Assembly (NCBI GenBank): GCA_017881505.1
Contig: JADGQW010000006.1
Location: 1-36,097 of the forward strand
DNA from: Gemmatimonadales bacterium
GTDB lineage: Bacteria > Gemmatimonadota > Gemmatimonadetes > Gemmatimonadales > JACORV01
Length of the DNA stretch: 36,097 bases
Reading direction: 5' to 3'
Each line of letters begins with the position of its first letter. Position 1 is the first letter of the stretch. Positions 18,570-27,600 of this stretch are shown one piece after another. The notes beneath the pieces are model-generated. The model made no database searches and had not been told where the DNA came from. It worked only from the letters and a program-made list of their open reading frames with translations. The position numbers and the translations under genes are program-made.

Positions 18570-20636
18570 ATGTTCTGCTCCCGCTGCGGTACGGAAGTCC
18601 AGGTGTCGAGCAAGTTCTGTCCCACGTGCGGACTGGACTTGATCACGATCACCCAAGGCATGACGTCCGCGCAGCCGACGGCGCAGCCCCCGCAGCCGGA
18701 CGAAGCGGAGATCGTGCGGGACGCGCTCAAGGACGAGTACGAGCTGGAGAAGGAGCTGGGGCGCGGCGGGATGGCGATCGTCTTCAAGGCCCGCGACAAG
18801 TCGCTCGAGCGCGAGGTCGCCATCAAGGTCCTGCCGTTCTCGCTCTCGTTCGACGCGGAGTTCGTCGAGCGGTTCCAGCGCGAGGCGCGCACCGCCGGCA
18901 AGCTCGAGCACCCGAACATCATCCCGATCTACCGCGTCGGCAAGTCGGGACGGGTCATCTACTTCGTCATGAAGTTCATCCGCGGGAAGTCCCTCTCCGC
19001 GGTCGTCGAGACGCGCGGCGCGCTCCCCGTGCCCGAGCTCAAGCGCGTGCTCATCGAGTGCTCCCGGGCGCTCGGCTTCGCGCACAAGCACGGCATCGTG
19101 CACCGCGACATCAAGCCCGACAACATCATGTTCGACGAGCTGGGCCAGGCGATCGTGACCGACTTCGGGATCGCGAAGGCCCAGTCCGGCGCCCGCCTCA
19201 CGGGCACCGGCATGTCCATCGGCACGCCGCACTACATGAGCCCCGAGCAGGCGCGGGCCCAGAACCTCGACGGCCGGAGCGACCTCTACTCCCTCGGCGT
19301 CGTGGGCTACCAGTGCCTCACCGGACACGTGCCCTTCGACGGCGAGGACAGCTTCTCCATCGGTTACAAGCACATCATGGAGGAGCTCCCCGTCCCGCCG
19401 CTGGAGAACGCCGACCAGCGGGAGCTCTTCACCGTCGTCCAGAAGATGATGGCGAAGAAGGCCGAGGACCGGTTCCAGACCGCCGAGGACGTGGTGCACG
19501 CCCTCGAATCCCTGGGCGGCCCCTCGGCGCGCGTCTCGATGACCGACATGGCGACGATGCCGACGCGGGCGATCGAGCCGATGAAGGCGCCGCCGCCGGC
19601 GATCTCGTTCGCCGCCACGACGCCTCTCCCGCGCGCGTCGGCGTCCATGGGCATCCCCGCCGACGTCGCCGCGGCCAATGCGGCGAAGGCCGCCGCGCCG
19701 GCGCCGCCGGCGGCGCCTCCCAAGGCGAAGCCCGCGCCCCGGCCCGCCCCGAAGCCGAAGAGCAAGGCGCCGTTCGTCGCGCTGGCGGCGATCGCCGTCG
19801 TCCTGCTCGCGCTGGGCGGCTACATGTTGTTCGGGCGCGGCACGCCGCAGGTCGCCGTGCAGCCCCCGGCCGACACGACGCACCCGGCCCCCGCGACGCC
19901 CGACACCGCCAAGGCGCGCGCCGACAGCATCGCCGCGGCCCAGATGGCTGCGGCGGCCCCGACGCCCTCGCGCACCACGCCCACGCGCACCGCGTCCTCG
20001 CGGGCCACCCCTCCGGCGCGCCCCGTCACGGCTGCGGTGCCTAGCGGGCCTCCCGGCACGCTGAGCGTCGCGGGCAATATTCCGCATGGCGCGACGATCA
20101 CGGTGGACGGCCGCCGCGGCAGCGCGCACGAGAAGCTGCCCCCGGGCCGGCACACCCTCCGCGTCGCGGCGTCCGGATTCCAGAACTACGAGGCGCAGGT
20201 GGACATCGCGTCGGGGCGCGTGACCTCGCACGCCGTCACGATGATCGCGGCCTCGACGGCGCCCGCTCCCCCGGTCGCGGCGACGCCCCAGGCCGCCGCG
20301 GGCGCGCCCGCCCCCGAGTGCGCCAACCCGACGTTCGGCGTCCTCAACACGCGGAACGCCTGCTACACCGTCCGGCCGACCTCGCGGACGCCGCCCCTCG
20401 CGGTGGCGCCTTCGTCGTGCACCGGAACCGTGACGCCGGCGACCGTCCTGCTGAAGGTGAGCCCCACAGGTGACGTGGCCCTCGCCTCGGCCAGCGCCCC
20501 CGCCTCCAATTGCAGCGCCTTCAACGCCGCCGCCCTCGCCGTGGCGCGCGATCTCTCCTTCACGCCCGCGACCAAAGGGGGGCAGCCCGTCGAGGCGTGG
20601 ATCAAGCTGAGCATCCGCCCGCAGCTGTCGCGTTGA
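18570..20636 (+). CDS. Zinc-ribbon Ser/Thr kinase with extracytoplasmic PEGA and TonB-C-like domains
   Basis: This is a 688-aa kinase with an N-terminal zinc ribbon C3/C6/C17/C20. The kinase domain (about 57-315) has GRGGMAIVFKA (64-74), Lys86, HRDIKPDN (178-185, catalytic Asp180), DFG (198-200) and GTPHYMSPEQ. A long Ala/Pro/Lys linker leads to one membrane helix at about 401-421. Outside lie a Pro/Thr/Ala spacer, a PEGA domain at about 496-560 (GTLSVAGNIPHGATITVDG ... LPPGRHTLRVAASGF) and a C-terminal segment at about 617-685 (VLLKVSPTGDVALAS ... LSFTPA ... PVEAWIKLSI) that resembles the TonB C-terminal fold. Four Cys between 583 and 648 could form periplasmic disulfides. I infer an envelope-sensing kinase. 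It overlaps the next start by TTGA. Confidence 0.9.
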   Translation: MFCSRCGTEVQVSSKFCPTCGLDLITITQGMTSAQPTAQPPQPDEAEIVRDALKDEYELEKELGRGGMAIVFKARDKSLEREVAIKVLPFSLSFDAEFVERFQREARTAGKLEHPNIIPIYRVGKSGRVIYFVMKFIRGKSLSAVVETRGALPVPELKRVLIECSRALGFAHKHGIVHRDIKPDNIMFDELGQAIVTDFGIAKAQSGARLTGTGMSIGTPHYMSPEQARAQNLDGRSDLYSLGVVGYQCLTGHVPFDGEDSFSIGYKHIMEELPVPPLENADQRELFTVVQKMMAKKAEDRFQTAEDVVHALESLGGPSARVSMTDMATMPTRAIEPMKAPPPAISFAATTPLPRASASMGIPADVAAANAAKAAAPAPPAAPPKAKPAPRPAPKPKSKAPFVALAAIAVVLLALGGYMLFGRGTPQVAVQPPADTTHPAPATPDTAKARADSIAAAQMAAAAPTPSRTTPTRTASSRATPPARPVTAAVPSGPPGTLSVAGNIPHGATITVDGRRGSAHEKLPPGRHTLRVAASGFQNYEAQVDIASGRVTSHAVTMIAASTAPAPPVAATPQAAAGAPAPECANPTFGVLNTRNACYTVRPTSRTPPLAVAPSSCTGTVTPATVLLKVSPTGDVALASASAPASNCSAFNAAALAVARDLSFTPATKGGQPVEAWIKLSIRPQLSR

Positions 20637-21133
20637 AGATCCACGACACCGCCTGGGTGGCCCCGGGCGCGGACGTGATGGGCGACGTGTCGCTGGGCGA
20701 GCACTCGAGTGTGTGGTACCAGTGCGTCCTCCGCGGCGACATCGGCCCCATTCTCATCGGCCCCCGGTCCAACATCCAGGATCTCAGCGTCGTCCACGTC
20801 CTCGAGGGCGTCGGCTGCACCGTCGGCGCCGACGTCGGGGTGGGACACCGTTGCATCCTGCACGCCTGCACGGTCGAGGACGGGTGCCTGATCGGGATGG
20901 GGAGCATCGTCCTGGACCACGCCCGGGTGGGCGCCGGCTCGGTCGTCGGCGCCGGAGCGGTGGTGCCGGAGGGGATGCAGATCCCGCCGGGATCCCTCGT
21001 CCTCGGCGTCCCGGCGAAGATCATCCGGCCGGTGGACGACGCGCTCCGGGGCCGCATCCGCCTCACCACGGAGCATTATGTCGAGCTCGCCCAGCGGCAT
21101 CGGGACGGAATGTACCAGCGATTCGAGGCGTGA
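20633..21133 (+). CDS. Gamma-carbonic-anhydrase-family hexapeptide-repeat protein
   Basis: This 166-aa left-handed beta-helix protein is assigned from a TTG at 20633 overlapping the kinase stop (TTGA); translation is probably coupled. Starting there, the sequence MKIHDTAWVAPGADVMGDV matches the usual beginning of the family. Hexapeptide repeats run from about 8 to 120, followed by the typical C-terminal helix (LTTEHYVELAQRH). The three zinc-ligand histidines of gamma-carbonic anhydrases are present as His55 (SVVHVLEG), His72 (GHRC) and His77 (LHAC). Members either hydrate CO2 or act as acyltransferase-like or assembly proteins (YrdA/PaaY/CaiE relatives), so activity is uncertain. The open frame continues upstream inside the kinase gene, but that part is shadow sequence. 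Confidence 0.88.
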   Translation: MKIHDTAWVAPGADVMGDVSLGEHSSVWYQCVLRGDIGPILIGPRSNIQDLSVVHVLEGVGCTVGADVGVGHRCILHACTVEDGCLIGMGSIVLDHARVGAGSVVGAGAVVPEGMQIPPGSLVLGVPAKIIRPVDDALRGRIRLTTEHYVELAQRHRDGMYQRFEA

Positions 21134-21217
21134 CCGCCAGCGGCGCCTGTTGATGGTCGCTAGGTTTGTGATGTGCAAAGTGAAGAGTTGAGGCAGCGAC
21201 AGGGGATTCGCGGGGTG

Positions 21218-21245
21218 TTGCTCGCACCGCACAATCGCTTAGCTT
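21218..21245 (+). promoter_or_regulatory. Predicted promoter of the ribonucleotide reductase gene
   Basis: TTGCTC (21218-21223) and TAGCTT (21240-21245), spaced by 16 bases and followed by G, match the TTGnnn/TAnnTTG pattern. The transcript would start near 21252 and carry a leader of about 107 bases, the longest in the window, containing the palindrome at 21306-21320. The 84 bases before it (21134-21217) show no clear gene. Confidence 0.42.
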
Positions 21246-21305
21246 GTCACCCCGCTTTTCTTTGCAGCCGCATCCACACCAACTCTGAGCGGATGTCGCA
21301 CCAGT

Positions 21306-21320
21306 CGGGACACTGTCCCG
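21306..21320. promoter_or_regulatory. 15-bp inverted repeat in the reductase leader
   Basis: CGGGACA-C-TGTCCCG has 7-bp perfect arms around one central base. It lies 38 bases before the reductase ATG and about 60 bases after the -10 box. The one-base centre favours binding by a dimeric protein over an RNA hairpin. It does not match the NrdR-box consensus as I know it, and I see no convincing B12-riboswitch core around it. Confidence 0.4.
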
Positions 21321-21358
21321 GCATCGCGGCGTCGTAGGGCACGGGAGAGGGAAGCACG

Positions 21359-23893
21359 ATGGCTTTGAGCGATTCGGCCCGCCGGAAGGCGTTGCAGCTC
21401 AGTTCGAACGCGGTCACGGTGCTGCAGCGCCGCTACCTGGTCAAGGACGATGCCGGCCGGCCCGTCGAGGAGCCGTCCGACCTCTTCTGGCGTGTGGCGC
21501 GGACCATCGCGGCGCCGGACCTGACCTACGGCGCGTCCGAAGGGGCGGTGGAGGCGGTGGCGGAGGAGTTCTACCGCCTGATGGCCGAACGGAAGTGGAT
21601 GCCCAACAGCCCCACCCTGATGAACGCGGGGCGGCCCTTGGGACAGCTTTCGGCCTGTTTCGTCCTGCCGGTGGCCGACGCCCTCTCCGACGGCAAGAGC
21701 GGCATCTACGACACCCTCAGGGCCATGGCGCTGGTGCACCAGTCGGGGGGCGGCACGGGCTTCTCCTTCAGCCGCCTGCGCCCCAAGAACGACGTGGTGC
21801 GCTCCTCGATGGGCGTGGCCTCGGGCCCGATCTCGTTCATGAAGCTGTACGACGCTTCCACCGACGTGGTGAAGCAGGGCGGGACCCGCCGCGGCGCCAA
21901 CATGGGCATCCTGCGGGTGGACCACCCCGACATCCTCGAGTTCATCGGCTGCAAGGACGACACCACCCAGATCACGAACTTCAACATCTCGGTGGCGGTC
22001 ACCGACGCCTTCATGGAGGCGGTGAAGGACGGCCGGCCGTACGACCTGATCCACCCGCGCACCCACAAGGTCACGGGCCAGCTCGATGCCCGCGACGTGT
22101 TCGCGAAGATCGTCACCGGCGCCTGGAAGACGGGCGAGCCGGGCGTGTACTTCATCGACCGGGCGAACGCCTACAATCCGGTCCCGCACCTCGGCGCCTA
22201 CGAGGCGACGAACCCCTGCGGGGAGCAGCCTCTCCTCCCCTACGACGTCTGCAACCTCGGCTCGATCAACCTCGGCCTGTTCGTGAAGGACGGCGAGGTG
22301 GATTGGGAGGACCTGCGGCGCACGGTGCACCTGTGCACGCATTTCCTCGACAACGTGATCGACGCCAACCGCTACCCGATGCCCGAGATCGACGACCTGG
22401 CCAAGCGCATCCGGCGGATCGGGCTGGGCGTGATGGGCTGGGCGGACATGCTGGTCCGGCTGGGCGTGCCCTACCATTCGGCCGAAGCGGTCGAGTTCGG
22501 GCGGCAGGTGATGCGGTTCGTGGACGAGGAGTCGAAGGTCGCGTCGGAGAAGCTCGCCGAGTCCCGCGGCGTGTTCCCGGAGTGGGAGCGGAGCATCTGG
22601 GGCCCTGACGCCAGCTGTGCCCGCACCGCCGCCGGCGAGCGCGTCCGGCCGATGCGGCGCCTCCGCAACTGCAACATGACGACCGTGGCGCCCACGGGGA
22701 CGATCTCGATCATCGCCGGCTGCTCGAGCGGCATCGAGCCTCTCTTCGCCGTGGCGTTCCTCCGGAACCAGGCCGGCACGCTGATGACGGACGCGAACGA
22801 GGACTTCGTCCGCTTCGCCAAGGACGGGAACTGGTACTCCGACGAGCTGATGCAGAAGATCGCGGCGGAGGGCCACATCCACTTCCCGCAGGTGCCGGAG
22901 CTGCTGCAGCGGGTGTTCGTGACGGCGCACGACGTGATGCCGGAGTGGCACATCCGGATGCAGGCGGGCTTCCAGGAGTTCACCGACTCCGCCATCAGCA
23001 AGACCTGCAACTTCCCGCAGGAAGCGAAGCAAGAGGACGTCCGGCGGATCTACGAGCTCGCCTTCGAGCTGCAGTGCAAGGGCGTGACCGTCTATCGCGA
23101 CGGCAGCCGCGACATGCAGGTGCTCTCCACCGGCAAGACGGCGAAGGACGTGGCGCAGAAGGGGAGCGGGGCGCCGGCGCCGGGCGCGGCGGTGGACGGC
23201 GGCGAGCCGCCCTTCGAGATGGAGCGGGAGATGGCCGACCTGCGCGGGCAGGTGGCCGAGCTGGAGGCGGAGCTGGACCGCGTGCGGCGGCAGCTGCACG
23301 ACGCCGAGTCGGAGAACGCCCAGCGGCGGGCCAAGCGCTCGCGCCCCGACCTGCTGCGCGGCATGACGCGGCGGATCGAGACCCCCCTCGGCACCGCGTA
23401 CGTCACCATCACCGAGGACGAGAAGGCGCAGCCGTTCGAGATCTTCATCTCCCTCGGCAAGGCGGGCGCCCCCCTCATGGCGGACGTCGAGGCGATCGGG
23501 CGGCTCATCAGCCTGGGCCTCCGCTCCGGGATCCCGATGTCGGAGATCCACCGCCAGCTGCGCGGCATCTCCAGCGACCGGGTCATCGGCCTCGGCCCCA
23601 ACAAGGTCATGAGCGTGCCGGACGCCATCGGCATCGCGATCGAGAAGTGGATGCAGGAGAAGCACGAGGGCGTGCAGCAGGAGCTCCTGGCGCCCCCGGC
23701 GCCCGGCACCCTCTCCCCGCGGCCCGTGACCGTGAATCCCCCGTCGCCGCGCGCGGAGGAGGCCTTGGCCGAGCTGGAAGCGCCGCGCCGCGAGCAGTCC
23801 TTCGTCGGCGCGTGCCCGGACTGCGGCTCCCAGCTCGAGTTCGCGGAAGGGTGCATGAAGTGCCACGTGTGCGGCTACAGCGAATGTGGGTGA
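21359..23893 (+). CDS. nrdJ: Class II (adenosylcobalamin-dependent) ribonucleoside-diphosphate reductase
   Basis: This 844-aa oxygen-independent enzyme makes deoxyribonucleotides. The catalytic barrel has Cys100 (GQLSACF) and Cys298 (YDVCNLGSINLG) as the redox pair and NPCGEQ with Cys287 as the thiyl radical site plus Asn285 and Glu289. The 11-residue distance from Cys287 to Cys298 equals that in the Thermotoga enzyme (322/333). APTGTIS is at 444-450. A TSCPD domain follows at about 668-768, and the C-terminus has a Cys-rich finger (CPDCG ... CMKCHVCG ... ECG) that regenerates the active site. No ATP-cone is visible at the N-terminus. A charged coiled coil of about 45 residues (617-662) is inserted between the catalytic and TSCPD parts. 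The purine-rich GGGAGAGGGAAG before the ATG supports the start. Confidence 0.95.
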   Translation: MALSDSARRKALQLSSNAVTVLQRRYLVKDDAGRPVEEPSDLFWRVARTIAAPDLTYGASEGAVEAVAEEFYRLMAERKWMPNSPTLMNAGRPLGQLSACFVLPVADALSDGKSGIYDTLRAMALVHQSGGGTGFSFSRLRPKNDVVRSSMGVASGPISFMKLYDASTDVVKQGGTRRGANMGILRVDHPDILEFIGCKDDTTQITNFNISVAVTDAFMEAVKDGRPYDLIHPRTHKVTGQLDARDVFAKIVTGAWKTGEPGVYFIDRANAYNPVPHLGAYEATNPCGEQPLLPYDVCNLGSINLGLFVKDGEVDWEDLRRTVHLCTHFLDNVIDANRYPMPEIDDLAKRIRRIGLGVMGWADMLVRLGVPYHSAEAVEFGRQVMRFVDEESKVASEKLAESRGVFPEWERSIWGPDASCARTAAGERVRPMRRLRNCNMTTVAPTGTISIIAGCSSGIEPLFAVAFLRNQAGTLMTDANEDFVRFAKDGNWYSDELMQKIAAEGHIHFPQVPELLQRVFVTAHDVMPEWHIRMQAGFQEFTDSAISKTCNFPQEAKQEDVRRIYELAFELQCKGVTVYRDGSRDMQVLSTGKTAKDVAQKGSGAPAPGAAVDGGEPPFEMEREMADLRGQVAELEAELDRVRRQLHDAESENAQRRAKRSRPDLLRGMTRRIETPLGTAYVTITEDEKAQPFEIFISLGKAGAPLMADVEAIGRLISLGLRSGIPMSEIHRQLRGISSDRVIGLGPNKVMSVPDAIGIAIEKWMQEKHEGVQQELLAPPAPGTLSPRPVTVNPPSPRAEEALAELEAPRREQSFVGACPDCGSQLEFAEGCMKCHVCGYSECG

Positions 23894-23924
23894 TGAGTGA
23901 GGAGTGATAGGTGAGAGGTGATGG
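23890..23924 (+). repeat. Five degenerate 7-nt tandem repeats at the reductase 3' end
   Basis: The units are GTGATGA, GTGAGGA, GTGATAG, GTGAGAG and GTGATGG, 35 bases with no gaps. The first unit contains the reductase TGA stop. The array runs directly into the terminator hairpin. Confidence 0.75.
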
Positions 23925-23959
23925 GTCCGGCCCCGTTGACGATGGGGCCGGCCTCTTTT
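23924..23959 (+). terminator. Rho-independent terminator of the reductase gene
   Basis: CCGGCCCC (23927-23934) pairs with GGGGCCGG (23944-23951) around a 9-base loop, with possible extension through a bulged T. It is followed by CCTCTTTTC, the best U-tract in the window. It ends 27 bases before the next gene's ATG. Confidence 0.75.
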
Positions 23960-23985
23960 CGGGAACCGCCACCGGAGGACCGATG

Positions 23986-24477
23986 ATGCGCCCGCGACTG
24001 CTCTTCGCCCTCGCGTCCCTCGCCGCCTGCGCGCCCGCAGGCGCTCCACCGCTCACCGATGCCCATCGTGCCGCCATCGCCGACAGCGTGCGGCTGGTGG
24101 CGGAGGGGATGCCCGCCCAGGTCGGTGAGCACGGGTATCGCGGCTTCGTCCCCTTCATGGACAGCGTCCCCGGCTACCTCTGGGCGTACAACGGGATGCT
24201 CCCCTTCGCGTCCTTCGACTCGATGACGGCGTGGACCCGGTCCGAGCCCGAGGCCGCCACGCGCGAAGTGTTCACCTGGGACACGATGCGCATCCAGGTC
24301 ATCGCCCCCGGCGTCGCCGGCTTCGCGGCCGGGTACAGCGAGACGCGGCCCGATAGTACCGGGGTCTCCAAGACGGAGAGAGGGTTCTTCACCGCGGTGG
24401 CGGTGCATCGCCCGAGCGGGTGGAAGTTCACGACCGCGCACACCTCGACACTGCCTCCGCCCCAGCCGCGACGCTGA
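23986..24477 (+). CDS. Small lipoprotein with NTF2/SnoaL-like fold
   Basis: This 163-aa protein starts with a short signal peptide and the lipobox L-A-A-C (Cys15). The remainder fits the NTF2-like/DUF4440 pattern: an N-terminal helix (DAHRAAIADSVRLVAEGM), the segment GYLWAYNGMLPFASFDSM, then paired strands (REVFTWDTMRIQVIAPGVAGFAAGYSETRPD ... KTERGFFTAVAVHRPSGWKFTTAHTS). Such domains bind small ligands or catalyse minor steps; no specific function can be read. The ATG at 23986 is preferred over the adjacent ATG at 23983 because GGAGG (23974-23978) is then 7 bases away. It is separated from the reductase by a terminator, yet no separate promoter is obvious, so it may depend on read-through. 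Confidence 0.78.
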   Translation: MRPRLLFALASLAACAPAGAPPLTDAHRAAIADSVRLVAEGMPAQVGEHGYRGFVPFMDSVPGYLWAYNGMLPFASFDSMTAWTRSEPEAATREVFTWDTMRIQVIAPGVAGFAAGYSETRPDSTGVSKTERGFFTAVAVHRPSGWKFTTAHTSTLPPPQPRR

Positions 24478-24481
24478 CGGC

Positions 24482-24523
24482 GCGCACCTTGAGGCGCGCA
24501 CCGTGATGAGCGCACCGTGATCG
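24482..24523 (+). repeat. Three 14-bp-period repeats after the small lipoprotein gene
   Basis: GCGCACC-TTGA, GCGCACC-GTGA and GCGCACC-GTGA begin at 24482, 24496 and 24510, a strict 14-base period, i.e. two heptamers. The array lies a few bases after the stop at 24475-24477. It contains the heptamer GTGATGA, which is also the first unit of the array at 23890. Confidence 0.65.
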
Positions 24524-24540
24524 CCACGGTGTGACAGCAA

Positions 24541-24580
24541 GAGGGGCCGGCACCGGAGTAGATCCCGGCACCGGCCCCTC
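24541..24580. terminator. Strong GC hairpin shared by convergent genes
   Basis: The arms GAGGGGCCGGCACCGG (24541-24556) and CCGGCACCGGCCCCTC (24565-24580) pair over 10 bp, two mismatches, then 4 bp, with an 8-base loop. It lies between the lipoprotein gene (+) and the protease gene (-). On the minus strand it is followed by TTGCTG, and on the plus strand by GTTCGTC, so the U-tracts are weak. Its core GGGGCCGG also occurs in the terminator at 23924. Confidence 0.6.
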
Positions 24581-24595
24581 GTTCGTCGGCGGACT

Positions 24596-24630
24596 ACGGT
24601 CAACGGTTCACGGTCAGCGGTCTACGGTCT
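24596..24630 (-). repeat. Five degenerate 7-nt tandem repeats at the protease 3' end
   Basis: On the plus strand the units are ACGGTCA, ACGGTTC, ACGGTCA, GCGGTCT and ACGGTCT (minus strand: AGACCGT ... TGACCGT). The array is 35 bases long, as at 23890. It contains the TAG stop (24622-24624) of the minus-strand protease gene and precedes the shared hairpin. Confidence 0.72.
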
Positions 24631-27600
24631 CCGCGGCGTGCGGTTCTCGTACGCCGGTCGGCGCGGCGGCGCGACGGCGTGCTCCTGCAGCTGCCGCAGG
24701 CACTCCTGGATGGCCCGCTCGAGCTGCGGGTCGGTCCCCCGGGCCAGCTGCGTCGGATCGTCCACCACGGCGATGTCCGGTGCCACGCCCACGCCCTCCG
24801 GGAACCACTCCCCCGTCGGGCTGTAGAGCCGGAAGGTGGGCACGGTGACGCTGCCGCCGTCCACGAGGGGCGGGGCGCCGGTGATGCCGATGAGGCCGCC
24901 CCACGTCCGCTGGCCGATCAGCGGCCCGAGCCCCTTCTCCCGGAAGAAGTACGGGAAGGCGTCGCCGCCGGAGCCGCTCCATCCGTTGATGAGCATCACT
25001 TCGGGGCCGAAGTGCGCCGCCGGCGGCCACCGCCAGTCGGCGCCGTCGCGCACCGCCCAATAGCCCAGGACCGGGCGGTTCAGCATCTCGATGAACCGGT
25101 CGGGGATCTGCCCCCCGCTGTTCCAGCGCTCGTCGATGATCAGGGCGTCCTTCGTGAATTGCGCGATGAACTGCCGCTCCAGCTCCGTCTGCCCGTCGAT
25201 CCCGGTGCTGGGCACGTAGATGTAGCCCACGCGCCCGTTGGTGGCCTGCTCGACGCGGCGGCGGTTCCCCTCCATCCAGGCGAGGGTCCGCAGGCGCGTC
25301 TCGTCCCGCAGCGTCTCGACGACCACGTGCCGCGCGCCCTCCGGCGTGGGCCGGTCGTTCACGGTGAGGTCCACGGCGACGCCGGCCAGCCCCTCGAAGG
25401 CGGCCCACGGGTCCTTCGTCACGTCCATCGGGATGCCGTTCACGGCGAGCACGTACTCGCCCTCGTGCACGTTCACGCCAGGGCGCGCGAGGGGGGAGCG
25501 CGCCTCGCTGTCCCACGCCCCGCCGTCCACGATGTGGGCGATGCGGAACGCCCCGTTCTCCAGCGCCCAGTCCACGCCGAGGAGGCCTACGGCCCGCTCG
25601 GGCGCCGGCTCGAGGTCGCCGCCGCCGCGGTAGGTGTGCGAGCTGCTCAGCTCGCTGATCAGCTCGCCGATCACGAAGTTCACGTCCCAGCGCGTCACGG
25701 CGTCGCCGATGAGGCGGCCGTACCGCTCCCGCATCGCCGCCCAGTCCACGCCGTGCATGTTCGGATCGTAGAAGAAGTCGCGCTCGATCCGCCACACGTC
25801 GTTGAAGATCTGCCGCCACTCGGCGCGCGGGTCCACCGTCATCTCCATCTCGGCGATGCGCAGCGGCTTGTCGAGCTTCTGGTCGGCCTTGAGGTCGATG
25901 ATGTAATACCGGTGCTCCTGCGAGACGCCCAGCTTCTTGCCGTCGTACGTCATCTGGAAGCCGTCGGCGTCGGGGACGACCGTCTTCTCCTCGCGCTCCT
26001 TGAGGTCGTAGTACATGATCGGCGTCTTGGTGTCCGTCGAGCCCGCCGTCGGCGTCTTCCGATAGACCACTTTGCCCGACACGGCGTACAGCTCGGCGAA
26101 GTTGCCGCCGGTGATGGGGAGGACGACCGCGCGCTGCTCGAAGCCGGCGGTGTCGATCTCCACGGCTGCCGGGGGCTTGGGCGGCACGACCGGAGTCCCG
26201 GCCGCCGCCGGTGCGGCGGTGGCCCGGCCGCCGCGGGCCGGCGCGGCCGCGGGGGGCGTGACGGGCGGCGTGGCGGCGCTGTCGTTCCGCGTCCCTTCGG
26301 CGTCGTTGCGTGGCTCGAGAGGGGAGGGGACGTCACGCCGGAGCGCCACGGCGACGATGCTGGTCGCGTTCGGATAGACGAAGGTGTTGTCGAGGTCCGA
26401 GTAGACGGGGCGCAGCGTCCGGTTCGAGAAGAAGTAGAGGTACTTCCCGTCGGGATCGAAGACGGGCTGGGTGTCGTTGTAATAGCCGGAGGTGACCTGG
26501 GTGCTCCGCCCGGCGCGCGCGTCGTAGAGGAAGATCGCGTGAGCCTGCGTCTCGAGGTCCCTCTGGTAGGCGAGCCACCGGCTGTCGGCCGACCAGCTCG
26601 GCCGGAAGCCGTCGAGGTTCCCGAAGTACCAGTTCCGCGCCTGGTCCACCCGGGCCGTCTGCCCCGACTCGATGTCGAGGACGCGGATCGTCATCGTCTG
26701 GTCCACGAACGCGAGCTTCTTCCCGTCGGGGGACCAGTACGGGTGGAAGCGGTACCCCGGGCCGTAGGTGGTGAGCTTCCGCTCGGCGCCGCCGCCGGCG
26801 GGGCGCACGTACAGCTCGTACTCCCCGGACCGGTCGGACCAGTAGGCCACCTGCTGGCCGTCAGGCGAGTAGGCGGGATAGCGCTCCGCGGCGCCGGAGG
26901 TCTGCGTGATGTCGAGGACGGGGCCGTACTGCGCCGGCACGGAGAAGAGGTCGCCGCGGGCCTCGAAGATGGCCCGCTGGCCGGTCGGGGAGAGGGTCCC
27001 GCCCTGGATGAGGGACGCCACCCGCTCCGCGCGGGGCCGCAGCGTCGCGAGGTCGGTCACGACGGTCACGGTGACCTCGTGCGACTGCTCGGTGGCGAGG
27101 TCGAGCAGATAGAGCCGGCCGCCCGCCTCGAAGACGATGTCCGAAGGGCCGACGGCGGGGAAGGTGATGTCGAAGTCGGTGAAGTGGGTGATCTCGCGGA
27201 ACTGGCGCGTCTCGAGGCTGTACGCCCAGATGTTGTTGCGCGCGGCGGAGTCGCGGTCGGAGAGGAAGTACATCGTCCGGCCGTGCCACATCGGGTGGGC
27301 GTCGTTCCCCTCCCAGGTGGTGATCCGCTCCGACGCGAACGTCTGCAGGTCGAAGGTCCAGATGTCGGGGGCCCAGCCGCCGCGGTAGCGCTTCCAGGTG
27401 CGGAAGTCCTGCGCCATCGGCATGTAGGCGAGGGTCCGGCCGTCGGGGGAGATCGCGCCGAACTCCGCGTACGGCACCGGGAGCCGCTCGGGGAGCCCGC
27501 CCGTCGCCGGCACCTTGTAGAACTGCGAGTAGCGCTGGCGGCCCGACGCCATCGCGGTGGCGACGAGGAGGCTGCGGCCGTCGGGGTACCAGTCCACGAT

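Noticed and set aside
21161-21189. TAGGTTTG followed by a tiny ATG...TGA frame of six codons before the reductase
   Set aside because: No -35 at proper spacing, and six codons with no ribosome site cannot be supported as a gene.
21252-21358. Cobalamin riboswitch before the class II reductase
   Set aside because: The leader is short for this class, and I could not find a convincing B12-box; only a simple inverted repeat is visible. A covariance search would settle it.
23936-23941. TTGACG as a -35 box for the small lipoprotein gene
   Set aside because: It is the loop of the terminator hairpin, and no -10-like hexamer lies 15-19 bases downstream.
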